From: Kitasatospora acidiphila
GTDB taxonomy: Bacteria; Actinomycetota; Actinomycetes; Streptomycetales; Streptomycetaceae
Length of the DNA: 64,000 nucleotides
NCBI RefSeq assembly: GCF_006636205.1
Contig: NZ_VIGB01000003.1
Span: forward strand, 8,124,501 to 8,188,500
Direction of reading: 5' to 3'
The notes under the pieces were generated by a model. It searched no databases, had not been told where the DNA came from, and was given only the letters and a program-made list of their open reading frames with translations. Positions 25,775 to 34,518 of this stretch are shown here, piece by piece (the first letter of the stretch is position 1; the number at the start of each line of letters is the position of its first letter). A program made the translations under genes and the position numbers.

Positions 25775-26758
25775 ATGGCGCTCACGGTGGCACTGGCCGG
25801 CGACACCATGCTCGGGCGCGGCGTCGCCGAAGAGCTGCGGCGCTCGCCGACACCGCGGACCCTGCTGGCCACCGAGGTACGGCAGGCACTTGCGGCGGCC
25901 GACCTCGTGGTGCTCAACCTGGAGTGCTGCGTCTCCGACCGGGGCCGCCGCTGGCGGGACCCGCTCAAGCCGTTCTTCTTCCGCGCCCCGCCCGCCGCCG
26001 CGACCGTGCTCGCCGAGCTCGGGGTGGACTGCGTGACCCTGGCCAACAACCACGCCCTGGACTACGGATTCGACGCCCTGGCCGACACCCGGAGCCTGCT
26101 GGAGCACGCCGGCGTCCGCGTGGTGGGCGCGGGGCGGGACGTCCTGGCGGCCCGGGAGTTCGCGGTCCTGGAGGCGGGCGGCGTGCGCCTGGCCGTGGTC
26201 GGCGCCACCGACCACCCGGCGGAGTTCGCGGCCGGCGAGCAGCGCCCCGGCGTCGCCTGGGCCGACCTGTACCGGGGCGTGCCCGACTGGCTCGGCCACT
26301 TGGTGGAGCGCGCCGCGCGGCAGGCCGACGCCGTGCTGGTCACGCCGCACTGGGGCCCCAACATGACCTCCCACCCGCCCCGGCACGTGCGCGCGGCGGC
26401 GGCCGACCTGCTGGCCGCCGGAGCGACCCTGGTCGCCGGGCACTCCGCCCACGTGTTCCACGGCGTCGCCGACCGGATCCTCTACGACATGGGCGACTTC
26501 GTCGACGACTACGCCGTCGACCCGGTCCTGCGCAACGACTTGAGCCTGCTGTTCCTGGTGACCCTGGGCGGGCCCGATCCCGCCCGCCCGGCGCCCGTCC
26601 GGCTGGAGGCGCTGCCCCTGTTCCTCGACTACTGCCACACCAGCCCGGCCCGGGGCGAGGAGTGGGTGTGGATCCGCGAGCGGTTCACCACCGCCTGCGC
26701 CGAGTTCGGCACCCCGGTGGGCGAGCGTGCCGGACGGCTGACCGTCGATTGGAGATGA
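25775..26758 (+). CDS. CapA-family (PGA_cap) metallophosphatase-like protein in the RtcB operon
   Basis: 327 residues from an ATG at 25775 behind a GGAG/GGAGG SD. The protein is the CapA/PgsA calcineurin-like fold with metal-site motifs GDTMLGRG, NLECCVSD, LANNHALDYGFDAL, TPHWGPNM and AGHSAHVFHG. Unlike membrane-bound CapA of polyglutamate capsules it lacks a signal peptide or anchor, so it is cytoplasmic. It lies 41 bp after the archease gene and overlaps rtcB by ATGA (26755-26758), so it is co-translated with the RNA-repair proteins. A role as an RNA-end or nucleotide phosphatase is an inference from context. Confidence 0.85.
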   Translation: MALTVALAGDTMLGRGVAEELRRSPTPRTLLATEVRQALAAADLVVLNLECCVSDRGRRWRDPLKPFFFRAPPAAATVLAELGVDCVTLANNHALDYGFDALADTRSLLEHAGVRVVGAGRDVLAAREFAVLEAGGVRLAVVGATDHPAEFAAGEQRPGVAWADLYRGVPDWLGHLVERAARQADAVLVTPHWGPNMTSHPPRHVRAAAADLLAAGATLVAGHSAHVFHGVADRILYDMGDFVDDYAVDPVLRNDLSLLFLVTLGGPDPARPAPVRLEALPLFLDYCHTSPARGEEWVWIRERFTTACAEFGTPVGERAGRLTVDWR

Positions 26759-28192
26759 GTGACGTGGAGATCAGGCTCACCGAGGAGAGCGCGTACCGCT
26801 TCCGCATCGAGCAGCAGGACCTGATGCGGGTCCCCGGGGTGGTGTACGCGTCCAAGGAGCTGCTGCCGCAAGGGGAGGGGGACAAGGCACTGGAGCAGGT
26901 GGCCAACGTGGCGACCCTGCCCGGGATCGTGCGCGCCTCCTACGCCATGCCCGACGTGCACTGGGGCTACGGCTTCCCGATCGGCGGAGTGGCCGCCACC
27001 GACATCGGCCACGGCGGCGTCATCTCACCGGGCGGCGTCGGCTTCGACATCTCCTGCGGGGTGAGGCTGCTGGCGGCCGGCATCGACCGCGAGGAACTCG
27101 ATCCCCAGCGGATGCACCGCCTGATGGACATCCTGGACGACACCATCCCGCGCGGCATGGGGCGCGGCGGCCTGTGGGAGCTGTCCGGCACCGAGGAGAT
27201 GGACGAGCTGCTGGTCGGCGGCGCCCGGTACGCGGTGGAGCACGGCCACGGCGTGCCGCGCGACCTGGACCGCTGCGAGGACCTCGGCGTCCTGGAGGGC
27301 GCCGCCCCCGGGCAGGTCAGCAGCCGGGCCGTGGCACGGGGCCTGTACCAGGTCGGCAGCCTGGGCAGCGGCAACCACTTCCTTCGAGGTCCAAGCCGTC
27401 GACCAGCTCTTCGCCCCCGACACCGCGGCCGCCTTCGGGCTGCACGAAGGCCAGGTCTGCGTCATGATCCACTGTGGCTCGCGGGGCCTCGGCCACCAGG
27501 TCTGCACCGACCACGTCCGCACCATGGAGCGTGACCTGCACCGCTACAAGATCTCCCTCCCGGACCGCCAACTCGCCTGCGTACCCGTCGACTCCGCACC
27601 CGGCCGCGCCTACCTCGGCGCCATGGCGGCCGCCGCCAACTACGGCCGCGCCAACCGGCAGTTGCTCTCCGAGGCCGCCCGCCGCGCCTTCGCCACCGCG
27701 GCCGGGGCGGGCCTGGCGCTGGTCTACGACATCTCCCACAACATGGCCAAGATCGAGACCCACCGGGTCGGCGGTGCCGAGCGGCAGCTCTGCGTCCACC
27801 GCAAGGGCGCCACCCGGGCGCTGCCGCCCGGCGATCCCAGCCTGCCGCCCGACCTCGCCGACGCCGGGCAGCCGGTGCTGGTCCCCGGCACCATGGGCAC
27901 GGCCTCGTACGTGATGGTCGGCCTGCCGGGCAACGACGCGTTCCACTCCGCCTGCCACGGCGCCGGCCGGGTCTGGAGCCGCCACCACGCGTTGCGCATG
28001 GTGCGCGGTGAGCGGCTCCGCGACCAGCTGGAGGCGGGCGGCATCGCGGTGCGCCCGGCCTCCTGGCGCGGTCTCGCGGAGGAGGCACCCGAGGCCTACA
28101 AGGACGTCGACGCGGTCGCCGCCGCCACCGAGGGTGCCGGACTCGCGCGGCTGGTCGCCCGCCTGGTACCGCTGGGGGTCGTCAAGGGCTGA
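26755..28192 (+). CDS. rtcB: RNA ligase RtcB, frameshifted near 27384
   Basis: About 478 residues after removing one base. RtcB joins 2',3'-cyclic phosphate or 3'-phosphate RNA ends to 5'-OH ends with GTP and Mn2+. All signature sites are present: YAMPDVHWGYGFPIGGVAAT, the metal Cys in GVGFDISCGVR, His of GSLGSGNHF, His of MIHCGSRGLGHQ, His of VYDISHNMAKIE, and the guanylated His of SACHGAGRVWSR. The first frame runs to about 27384, where an additional T in CCTTCGAGG breaks it; with CCTCGAGG the reading is GNHFLEVQAVDQLF and continues to the TGA at 28190-28192. Starts in the ATGA overlap with the CapA-like gene. Confidence 0.93.
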
Positions 28193-28246
28193 CGTACCGC
28201 CGGGCGTGCTCAAGGGCTGACGGTGACCGTCGTCAAGGGCTGACGG
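28181..28246. repeat. Three short direct repeats after rtcB
   Basis: TCAAGGGCTGACG occurs three times, at the rtcB stop (28182), at about 28210 and at about 28232. The copies include the stop codon region, suggesting slippage duplications. No gene between 28193 and 28317. Confidence 0.7.
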
Positions 28247-28317
28247 CGACCGGGCACCCGCCGCGGCTCGCCGACCGAACGGCGTGGTCCTGCCGCCCGG
28301 TCGTACGGCGCTCACTG

Positions 28318-29193
28318 TCAGTCGCGGGGGTCGTGGGGGATGACGGCGACCGGGCAGACGGAGTGGTGGATGGCGGCGTGGGCCACCGAGCCGATCCGCG
28401 GCGCCGGGCCGCTGCGGTATCCGCCGCGGCCGACGACCAGGAGCCGGGCACCGACCGCGATGTCCACGACGGCGCGGGCCGGGCTCTCCTGGCTGAGGTG
28501 CTCCACGACGTGGACGTCCGGGTACTTCGCCCGCCAGGGTGCCAGCGCGGCGCTCAGCGCCTGCCGGTCCGCCTCGGGCGAGGCCTCCGCCGGCGGGTGC
28601 TCCCGGGCGATCACCGGCCGGCGGCGGCTGGTGGCGTGCACGGCGAGCAGCGCGGCGTCGCGCCGCTGGGCGGCGTCGAAGGCGAAGTCCAAGGTGTTGT
28701 CGTACCCGGCCCGGAGGCTGACGCCGACCGCGACGCCGCCGGGCGGTGCGGCCGGGAGCCGGGTGCCGGACGGCTCCCCATCCGTCCGGACCAGCACCAC
28801 CGGTCGGTCGGCGTGGGCGACGGCGTACAGCGCCACGGAGCCGAGCAGGTAGCCGCTGACGGTCCCGAGCCCCTGCGAGCCGAGGACCACCAGCTCGGCG
28901 TCCTGGGCGGCCGACACCAGGGCGGCGGGGGAGTCGGCGGGCAGCACCTGGTTGATGAGCTGCAGGCCGGGATACTGCTGCCGCATGGCGTGCCTGGCCT
29001 CATGGAGCAGGCGCTCGGAGGCGGCGGCCTGCTGGTCCTCGCGGACGATCTGCTGGCCCGTCATCGGCGGCAGGATCCACAGGTGCAGCAGCCGCAGCGC
29101 CAGGGCCCGCCGCTGGGCCTCACGGGCGGCCCAGTGGGCGGCGGACAGGCTTTCGGGTGAGCCGTCGAGACCGACGACGATCTCGGGTCGCAT
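28318..29193 (-). CDS. Universal stress protein, two UspA domains
   Basis: 291 residues with two UspA folds in tandem. The first opens MRPEIVVGLDGSPESLSAA and ends with the ATP-loop GSQGLGTVSGYLLGSVALYA. The second opens GGVAVGVSLRAGYDNTLDFAF and ends with VVGRGGYRSGPAPRIGSVAHAAI then CPVAVIPH. Both carry the G-2x-G-9x-G(S/T) ATP-binding pattern, so nucleotide binding is expected. Start ATG 29193; longer readings extend into unrelated sequence. It lies 38 bp downstream of another Usp gene on the same strand and the two probably form an operon, often part of dormancy or hypoxia responses in actinomycetes. Confidence 0.92.
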   Translation of the reverse strand: MRPEIVVGLDGSPESLSAAHWAAREAQRRALALRLLHLWILPPMTGQQIVREDQQAAASERLLHEARHAMRQQYPGLQLINQVLPADSPAALVSAAQDAELVVLGSQGLGTVSGYLLGSVALYAVAHADRPVVLVRTDGEPSGTRLPAAPPGGVAVGVSLRAGYDNTLDFAFDAAQRRDAALLAVHATSRRRPVIAREHPPAEASPEADRQALSAALAPWRAKYPDVHVVEHLSQESPARAVVDIAVGARLLVVGRGGYRSGPAPRIGSVAHAAIHHSVCPVAVIPHDPRD

Positions 29194-29231
29194 GCTGGTT
29201 GCCCCACCTTCCTGGCGTGGGTTCGGACTGC

Positions 29232-29729
29232 TCACTTGCGGATCGGCACGACGACCACCGGCAGGTGGGCGTGGTGGATGACCTCGGTGCTGGTCGAGCC
29301 GAGCGCGAGGCGGCCCCACGCACCGGCACCGCGGGAACCCACCACCAGCAGGCTCGCATCCTGGCTCTCGTCCAGCAGGACCTGTGCGGGACGGCCGCGG
29401 TCGCAGCGGACCTCGACCTCGACGAACGGTTCGCCGACCTCCTGGCGCAGTTCCTCGACCGAGTCGGTCGTCTGGCGCGTCACGATGTCGTGCTGGTGCG
29501 GGGGCAGGTTTCCGGTGGCGCTGGGCCACGCGATCCGCTCCATGCCGTGCTGTGCGGTGCGGCTGGTGCCGTGGGTGCGGCCGGAACCGTAGGCGCAGAC
29601 CGCGCGCACGCTGGTGCCGCGCAGCTGCGCCTCGCGCAGGGCGAAGAGCACGGCTTGGCGGGCCGACTCAGAGCCGTCCGTGCCGACCACGATCGGACCG
29701 GCGGATGCCTGCGGGTGGGTGTCGCTCAT
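29232..29729 (-). CDS. Universal stress protein, single UspA domain
   Basis: 165 residues from an ATG at 29727-29729 with GGAGG close upstream. It opens GPIVVGTDGSESARQAVLFA and closes with the ATP-binding segment LLVVGSRGAGAWGRLALGSTSTEVIHHAHLPVVVVP in two conserved pieces (GSRGAGAWGRLALGSTS matches G-2x-G-9x-G(S/T)). Middle part His/Gln-rich. First gene of a probable two-gene Usp operon. The interval 29730-29906 upstream has no gene. Confidence 0.92.
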   Translation of the reverse strand: MSDTHPQASAGPIVVGTDGSESARQAVLFALREAQLRGTSVRAVCAYGSGRTHGTSRTAQHGMERIAWPSATGNLPPHQHDIVTRQTTDSVEELRQEVGEPFVEVEVRCDRGRPAQVLLDESQDASLLVVGSRGAGAWGRLALGSTSTEVIHHAHLPVVVVPIRK

Positions 29730-29906
29730 GGGGACCTCCAGCGACGTGCTGCCGGTGGGCGAGGCGGGCCCGGCACACCCGAGCCGGTCCGGTGGGTGCG
29801 GCCCGCCGGACCGTGCTCTGCTGTTCATGGTCCTCTCCTACCGGCCGGTTCGCGCGTGCCCGCGGTGCGGGGGAGCGCGGCCGGCCGGCTTGCCGCGATC
29901 AGCGGC

Positions 29907-30710
29907 TCAGCCGCTCAGGCCCCGCACCTCCAGCGTGGCGAGGTCCTGCAGCTTCGGCATCCCGCCCCGGTGGTTGTCGCCGGTGACGAACAGCACCCGG
30001 TCGCCGACCCGGATGATGATCGACTCCATCCGCTGCACGATCGCGTCGGGCCCCGGCGTGCACTTGAGGTCGATGGCCTCGTCGCCGAGCCCGGACAGCG
30101 GGTCGGCGGTCACCGTCATGGTGGTCTGGCGGCCCGAGTAGACGTCGAAGGAGGAGCAGCGGTCCGCGAAGTCCCGGATGTCGCCGAGGAGCTTCTTGGC
30201 GTCGCCGGGCTGGTAGGCGGCGATGAAGTCGTCGACCACGGGGTGGAAGACGCTGTCGCTGGGGGCGTCGTCGCTCTCCCTGGCCCAGGCGGTCCGGAAG
30301 TCGGTGGACAGGTTGAAGCCCTTGGCGTCCACCAGGAACGAGCAGTCCTTGCCGGGCAGTTCGGCCGCGGCGGGGGCCGACGCGGGCCCGCCGTCCTCCA
30401 GGCTCGTGAGTTCCGGCGTCCAGTCGGCCGGCCGGTTCTGGTACTGGCAGATCGGCAGCAGGGCCCGCAGATCGTGGCCGTTCACCGGGCCGCCGGGCGC
30501 CGGTGAACCCGACGGGCAGTCAGGCGGGGTGTAGGACGGGACGGCGATGGTCGGCGAAGCCGACGGGGTGGGCACGACGGCGACCGCCGTGGTCGGCGTC
30601 GCGGTGCTGCCGTCCGCCAGCGGTCTGCCGCCGTCGGACGAGCAGCCGCTCGCCCCCAGGACCACCGTGAGCACTGCCCCGACCACACCCGGCATCCATC
30701 CCGCTCGCAC
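29907..30710 (-). CDS. Secreted lipoprotein of unknown function (DUF3558-like)
   Basis: 267 residues from a GTG at 30708-30710 with GGGAGG at 6 nt. Signal VVGAVLTVVLGASGCSSDGG has the lipobox GASGC, so it is lipid-anchored on the outside. After a Thr/Pro/Ala-rich linker the globular part has four cysteines (LLPICQYQN, KDCSFLVD, ADRCSSFDV, DLKCTPGPD) and ends in IIIRVGDRVLFVTGD. This size and the Cys pattern resemble actinobacterial DUF3558 lipoproteins, but I am not certain of the family. Stands alone between Usp genes and a GNAT gene, all on the minus strand. Confidence 0.65.
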   Translation of the reverse strand: MRAGWMPGVVGAVLTVVLGASGCSSDGGRPLADGSTATPTTAVAVVPTPSASPTIAVPSYTPPDCPSGSPAPGGPVNGHDLRALLPICQYQNRPADWTPELTSLEDGGPASAPAAAELPGKDCSFLVDAKGFNLSTDFRTAWARESDDAPSDSVFHPVVDDFIAAYQPGDAKKLLGDIRDFADRCSSFDVYSGRQTTMTVTADPLSGLGDEAIDLKCTPGPDAIVQRMESIIIRVGDRVLFVTGDNHRGGMPKLQDLATLEVRGLSG

Positions 30711-30822
30711 TGGAACCCTCCCTGAAAATGGCGGAGTTGGCATTCTGCCATGCGGGTCGGACGATTCTGACGGTTTATCGGACGGGGCCTGCCGGACGGG
30801 GCGTCCCGGACCGGCGGGGGTG

Positions 30823-31431
30823 TCAGCTCACCCGGGCCGCGCGCAGCCGCTCGCGCGAGGCGAGGAACTCGGCGCGCTGCTCGCTCGCCAGCCACTCCTC
30901 GGCGAGCAGCGACCAGACCTCCTTGTTCTGCCGGGCGCCGTTGTGGGGGTAGCGGGAGCGGAGCACGCCGTCCAGGCTCATCCCGGCCCGCTCGGCGACG
31001 GCCCGGCTGCGGGTGTTCTCCGGGCTGCTCAGCCACTCGACGATCGGCATGCCGCGCTCCACCAGCGCGTACTCGATCAGGTGCCGCACTCCGGCGGAGA
31101 TCAGCCCGAGCCCCTCGCCGGCCGGCTCCGCCCAGACCCCGATCTCGGCGATCCCGTGCGTGGTGTCGAAGTGCGGGAACATCACCCCGCCCACCAGGGT
31201 GCCGTCCAGCCAGATGCCGTAGATCCGGGCGGTGTCCGCGGCGGCGCGGTCGGCGTACCGCTGCAGGGTGGCGCGCGCGGAGTCAAGGTCGGTGCTGCGC
31301 GAGGCGAAGCTGATGAACCGGTCCACGCTGACCCGGCCCCGGTCCATGTGCGCGAGGAACTCCTCGGCGTGGTGCGGCTCCAGCGGGCGGAGCTCGGCGG
31401 GGAGGGTCTCGGACAGCGGTATGGCGAACAC
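30823..31431 (-). CDS. GNAT-family N-acetyltransferase (RimL-like)
   Basis: 202 residues from a GTG at 31429-31431 with AAGGAG at 6 nt. RimL-type layout: LPAELRPLEPHHAEEFLAHM, YGIWLDGTLVGGVMF, EIGVWAEPAGEGLGLISAGV (acetyl-CoA site, with EGLG in place of RGxG) and SSPENTRSRAVAERAGM followed by EGVLR-like DGVLRSRYP. Probably acetylates a ribosomal-protein-like or small-molecule amine. An AT-richer patch at 31455-31475 upstream could hold the promoter. Confidence 0.85.
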   Translation of the reverse strand: MFAIPLSETLPAELRPLEPHHAEEFLAHMDRGRVSVDRFISFASRSTDLDSARATLQRYADRAAADTARIYGIWLDGTLVGGVMFPHFDTTHGIAEIGVWAEPAGEGLGLISAGVRHLIEYALVERGMPIVEWLSSPENTRSRAVAERAGMSLDGVLRSRYPHNGARQNKEVWSLLAEEWLASEQRAEFLASRERLRAARVS

Positions 31432-31589
31432 CGGGGTCTCCTTGGGGCGCGACTGTGCATAACAAACGTTTGGTACGCATGAGGAGCCTAGCGCGGCCCA
31501 GGGCTTTCCGGGAGAGCGGGTCACCCTCAGGTGACCGGGGCGTTCACTCCGGGGCGACCGGGGCGACCAGGGCGTTCGCCGCCAGGCGG

Positions 31590-31847
31590 CTACTCCCGGG
31601 CGGCCGGGTCGTTGCCGGTCGCCTCCGCCGTGCCGGCGCGGAGCAGCTGGTGGCCCAGCTCCACCAGGGCCCGGCCGACGGCGAACTCGTCGCCGATCTG
31701 CGGCACCCGGGCGTCCAGCGGATTGCGGCGCGCGCTGCTGGTGGTCTCCAGCACCCCTTCGCCGGTGTCCAGCACGGCGTGCACCGTGGTGAGGTCCCCG
31801 TCCTCGGTGAGCTCCAGCCGCAGCTGCCACTCCTTGGTACGCACCAT
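31590..31847 (-). CDS. DUF1876 domain protein
   Basis: 85 residues from an ATG at 31845-31847 with AGGAGG at 9 nt. KEWQLRLELTEDGDLTTVHAVLDTG, GVLETTSSARRNPLDARVPQIGDEFAVGRALVELGHQLL is the whole family domain (quoted in parts), a dsRBD-like alpha/beta fold common in actinobacteria with unknown function. Divergent from the HAD phosphatase gene about 100 bp away. Confidence 0.85.
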   Translation of the reverse strand: MVRTKEWQLRLELTEDGDLTTVHAVLDTGEGVLETTSSARRNPLDARVPQIGDEFAVGRALVELGHQLLRAGTAEATGNDPAARE

Positions 31848-31949
31848 GCCGACCAGCCTCCTAGACGCCCGTCTCCCATCCTGCTCCCGCCCGGGCCGCC
31901 CTGCCGAGCGCGCCGTACTCCGGCCGTGGGGGCGTGGCATCATGGGCCG

Positions 31950-32612
31950 ATGCTGACGGATGATCATGTAATCGGCGCGGTCTTCTTCGATGTGGACGGC
32001 ACCCTGGTGCCCGGGACCAGCTCGTCCGTCCATCTCGCGGGATCCCTCGGGCACCGCGCCGAACTGGCCGCCGCCGAGGACGCCTATGCGGCCGGCACGG
32101 TGGACAACCGGCAGGTCTCCGAACTGGACGCGGCGGGTTGGACCGGAGCGACCGAGGCCCGGGTGCGCGGGCTGCTGGACGACTTGCCGCTGGTCACGGG
32201 CATAGCGGAGACCGTCGCCTGGTGCCGCGACCGCCGCCTGGTGCCGGTGCTCGCGACCCTCGCCTGGTCACCGGTCGGCGGCTACCTGGCCGAGCGGTTC
32301 GGGTTCCAGGCGTTCAGCGGGCCGACCCTGGAGACGGTCGGCGGCCGGTACACCGGTCGGGTCGCCACCCACTTCGACGAGTACGACAAGCGGGACGTCG
32401 CCCTGGCCCAGGCCCGCGCCCTGGGACTGGACCCGCGCCGCTGCGCCGCCGTCGGCGACAGCCGCTCCGATCTGCCGCTGTTCGCCTCGGTGGGGCTGAG
32501 CGTGGCGTTCAACGCCTCGCCGGGCGCGCGGTCGGCGGCGAGTGCGACGGTGGACGGCGGCGACCTGCGCGGGGTACTGCCGGTGCTGGAGCGGCTGACG
32601 GGCGCGGGCTGA
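31950..32612 (+). CDS. HAD-family phosphatase (HAD-IB, SerB-like)
   Basis: 220 residues. Motif I is VFFDVDGTLVPG (nucleophile Asp14, acid Asp16), motif III lysine lies in DKRDVALAQARAL and motif IV is AAVGDSRSDLPLF. A helical cap lies between residues about 30 and 90. The layout matches subclass IB phosphatases acting on phosphoserine or related small phosphomonoesters; substrate not predictable. Start ATG at 31950 without an obvious SD. Divergent from DUF1876. Confidence 0.88.
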   Translation: MLTDDHVIGAVFFDVDGTLVPGTSSSVHLAGSLGHRAELAAAEDAYAAGTVDNRQVSELDAAGWTGATEARVRGLLDDLPLVTGIAETVAWCRDRRLVPVLATLAWSPVGGYLAERFGFQAFSGPTLETVGGRYTGRVATHFDEYDKRDVALAQARALGLDPRRCAAVGDSRSDLPLFASVGLSVAFNASPGARSAASATVDGGDLRGVLPVLERLTGAG

Positions 32613-32648
32613 GCGCTCGGCGAGTGCCGTTCGGTCAGGGGCGCTCGG

Positions 32649-33617
32649 TCAGTGGGTCGCGCCGAGCGCCAGCGCGGCCGCCCCGATCACCCCCGCGTCG
32701 GTGCCCAGCTGCGCGGGGGCCACCACCAGGCCACGGGTGTAGGAGAGCGTGGCGTAGTCGTCGAGGTGGCGCCGGAGCGGGGCGAAGAACAGCTCACCGG
32801 CCTGCGCGACGCCGCCGCCGATCACCACGGCTTCCAGGTCGACCAGCGCGGCGGTGCCGGCGATGCCCACCGCCAGCGCCCGGGCCGCGCGGTCGAAGGC
32901 GGCCAGGGCCAGCGGATCCCCGGCCCCGGCGGCCTGGGCGACGGCCACCGCGGAGTCGTCGCCGCCACTGGGCCGCCAGCCCGCCGCCCGGGCATGGCGG
33001 GCGATGGCGGTACCGCTGGCCAGCCCTTCGAGGCAGCCGCGCGAACCGCAGGCACACGGTTCGCCGTCCGGGTCGATGCTGATGTGGCCCAGGTGCCCGG
33101 CGTTGCCGCTCGGCCCCGGATGCACCTTGCCGTCCAGCACCAGACCGGCGCCGACCCCGGTGGAGACCACGATGCAGAGCGCGTTGCGGTACGGCCGCGC
33201 GGCGCCGCGCCAGTGCTCGGCGGCCGCCATCGCGACGGCGTCGCCACCCAGCACCACCGGCCGGTCACCGATCGCGGGGTGCTTCAGCACCTGCTCGACC
33301 AGCGGAAAGTCGCGCCACCCGGGGATGTTGACGGGGCTGACGGTGCCGGACCGGATGTCCACCGGCCCGGCGCTGCCGACGCCGACGGCGGTGGCCCGGG
33401 GCCACAGCGGGTGCTCGGCGAGCGCGTCCACGGCCCGGGCCACCGCGGCGAACACCGACTCAGCCGACTCCTGGGCGGGGGTGGGCACCTGGCACCGGTG
33501 CCGCAGGGTGCCGTCCCGGTCGACGAGGCCGGCGGCGATCTTGGTGCCGCCGATGTCGACGGCCGCGGTCACGGCGGTTTCGCTGCCGCTCGGTCGGTGC
33601 ACGGGGTGGCTGTCCAT
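32649..33617 (-). CDS. ROK-family sugar kinase (glucokinase-like)
   Basis: 322 residues. ATP loop VDIGGTKIAAGLVD, sugar site GWRDFPLVEQVL, HWRGAARPYRN then VSTGVGAGLVLDGK, catalytic Asp region and the ROK zinc motif CACGSRGCLEGLASG. It should phosphorylate glucose or an amino sugar and, lacking an N-terminal DNA-binding domain, is an enzyme and not a repressor. Two ATGs are possible. The inner one (33615-33617, MDSHPVHRP) is chosen because TATGCT sits 7 bases upstream without any SD, as in leaderless genes; the outer one (33629) would overlap that box. Confidence 0.88.
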   Translation of the reverse strand: MDSHPVHRPSGSETAVTAAVDIGGTKIAAGLVDRDGTLRHRCQVPTPAQESAESVFAAVARAVDALAEHPLWPRATAVGVGSAGPVDIRSGTVSPVNIPGWRDFPLVEQVLKHPAIGDRPVVLGGDAVAMAAAEHWRGAARPYRNALCIVVSTGVGAGLVLDGKVHPGPSGNAGHLGHISIDPDGEPCACGSRGCLEGLASGTAIARHARAAGWRPSGGDDSAVAVAQAAGAGDPLALAAFDRAARALAVGIAGTAALVDLEAVVIGGGVAQAGELFFAPLRRHLDDYATLSYTRGLVVAPAQLGTDAGVIGAAALALGATH

Positions 33618-33736
33618 GATCTGGAGCATACGGGCTGGCGTTCGGCGCAGGGGAGAGGACCTCCCCGGCGATCACAGGTTGTCAGCCGTCGCCGCTAGCG
33701 TTCTCACCGCGACGTCCGAGAGTGGGGGAAACGATC

Positions 33737-34375
33737 GTGAGCTTCCTGGGAATGTGGGTGGTGGTCCCGTTGCCCGACCCGGTGGTGGCGGAGCTCGCGC
33801 CGGTGCTGAGGCCGGTCATAGCCGAGCGGCAAAACCTGCCGGAGACACGCGGGTTGTGGGAGCAGTGGGTCCAAGCACCCGAGCTGGTCCGGGGGTTGCG
33901 GCCGCGGCGCCGGTCCGACGAGGCGGTGTCGGAGGCCGCGAGCGAGGCCTTCATGGAACTGTCCGACGCCTGCCCGCTGGACGAGCACGTCGAGCTGCTC
34001 TACGACGCGATGAACCGGTCACCGAAGGAGTGGCACGACCTGGTGGTCTGCGCTGGATGCCGCAAGGGCTACCCGGCGGCGGCGCTGGCGCACGGCCTGG
34101 GCCCGGCCCGGTTCGCCATGCTGCCCGGCTGGTTCGGCGACTTCGTGCTCACCGCCGACGAAGTCCGCGCCACCTTGCCCGCCGTCACTACTGCCCTGGC
34201 CCTGGACCCCGAGGAGCGCCGCGCCGCCGGGGAACGCACCGCCGAGTGGCTCTGCGAGACGGGTGACGGCGACCCCCGCGAAGCGGACGTGATGCTGGAC
34301 GGGCTGGTGCCGCTGTGGCGCGGGGCGGTGGAACGCGGGGCCGGGCTGCTGGGCTGCATGATCATCCCGAGCTGA
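33737..34375 (+). CDS. Hypothetical soluble protein
   Basis: 212 residues from a GTG at 33737 with GGGGGAA at about 6 nt; an upstream in-frame GTG (33722) would overlap that SD. The sequence begins VSFLGMWVVVPLPDPVVAEL and contains SEAASEAFMELSDACPLDEH, a CAGCRKGYPAAAL segment with two Cys, and a helical C-terminus (EERRAAGERTAEWLCETGDG). Strong codon bias supports it. No family recognised; it may belong to a streptomycete-restricted group. Divergent from the ROK gene. Confidence 0.7.
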   Translation: MSFLGMWVVVPLPDPVVAELAPVLRPVIAERQNLPETRGLWEQWVQAPELVRGLRPRRRSDEAVSEAASEAFMELSDACPLDEHVELLYDAMNRSPKEWHDLVVCAGCRKGYPAAALAHGLGPARFAMLPGWFGDFVLTADEVRATLPAVTTALALDPEERRAAGERTAEWLCETGDGDPREADVMLDGLVPLWRGAVERGAGLLGCMIIPS

Positions 34376-34475
34376 TGCCGAGCCGGATGCGCGGTGACCG
34401 GCCGCAGCGCCTCAGGCTGGGGCGCGCTCCCGTGCGCTGCGACCGGTGGCCGCGCCGCGCTCCCGGACTGGCGGT

Positions 34476-34511
34476 GGGTCTGCCCCCGGCCGTGCGGCCG
34501 AGGGCAGACCC
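34476..34511 (-). terminator. Terminator of the secreted Ig-like protein gene
   Basis: Inverted repeat 34476-34491 / 34495-34511 (GGGTCTGCCC pairs with GGGCAGACCC, extended by CGGCC/GGCCG) directly after the minus-strand stop at 34519. Confidence 0.8.
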
Positions 34512-34518
34512 GGATGTC

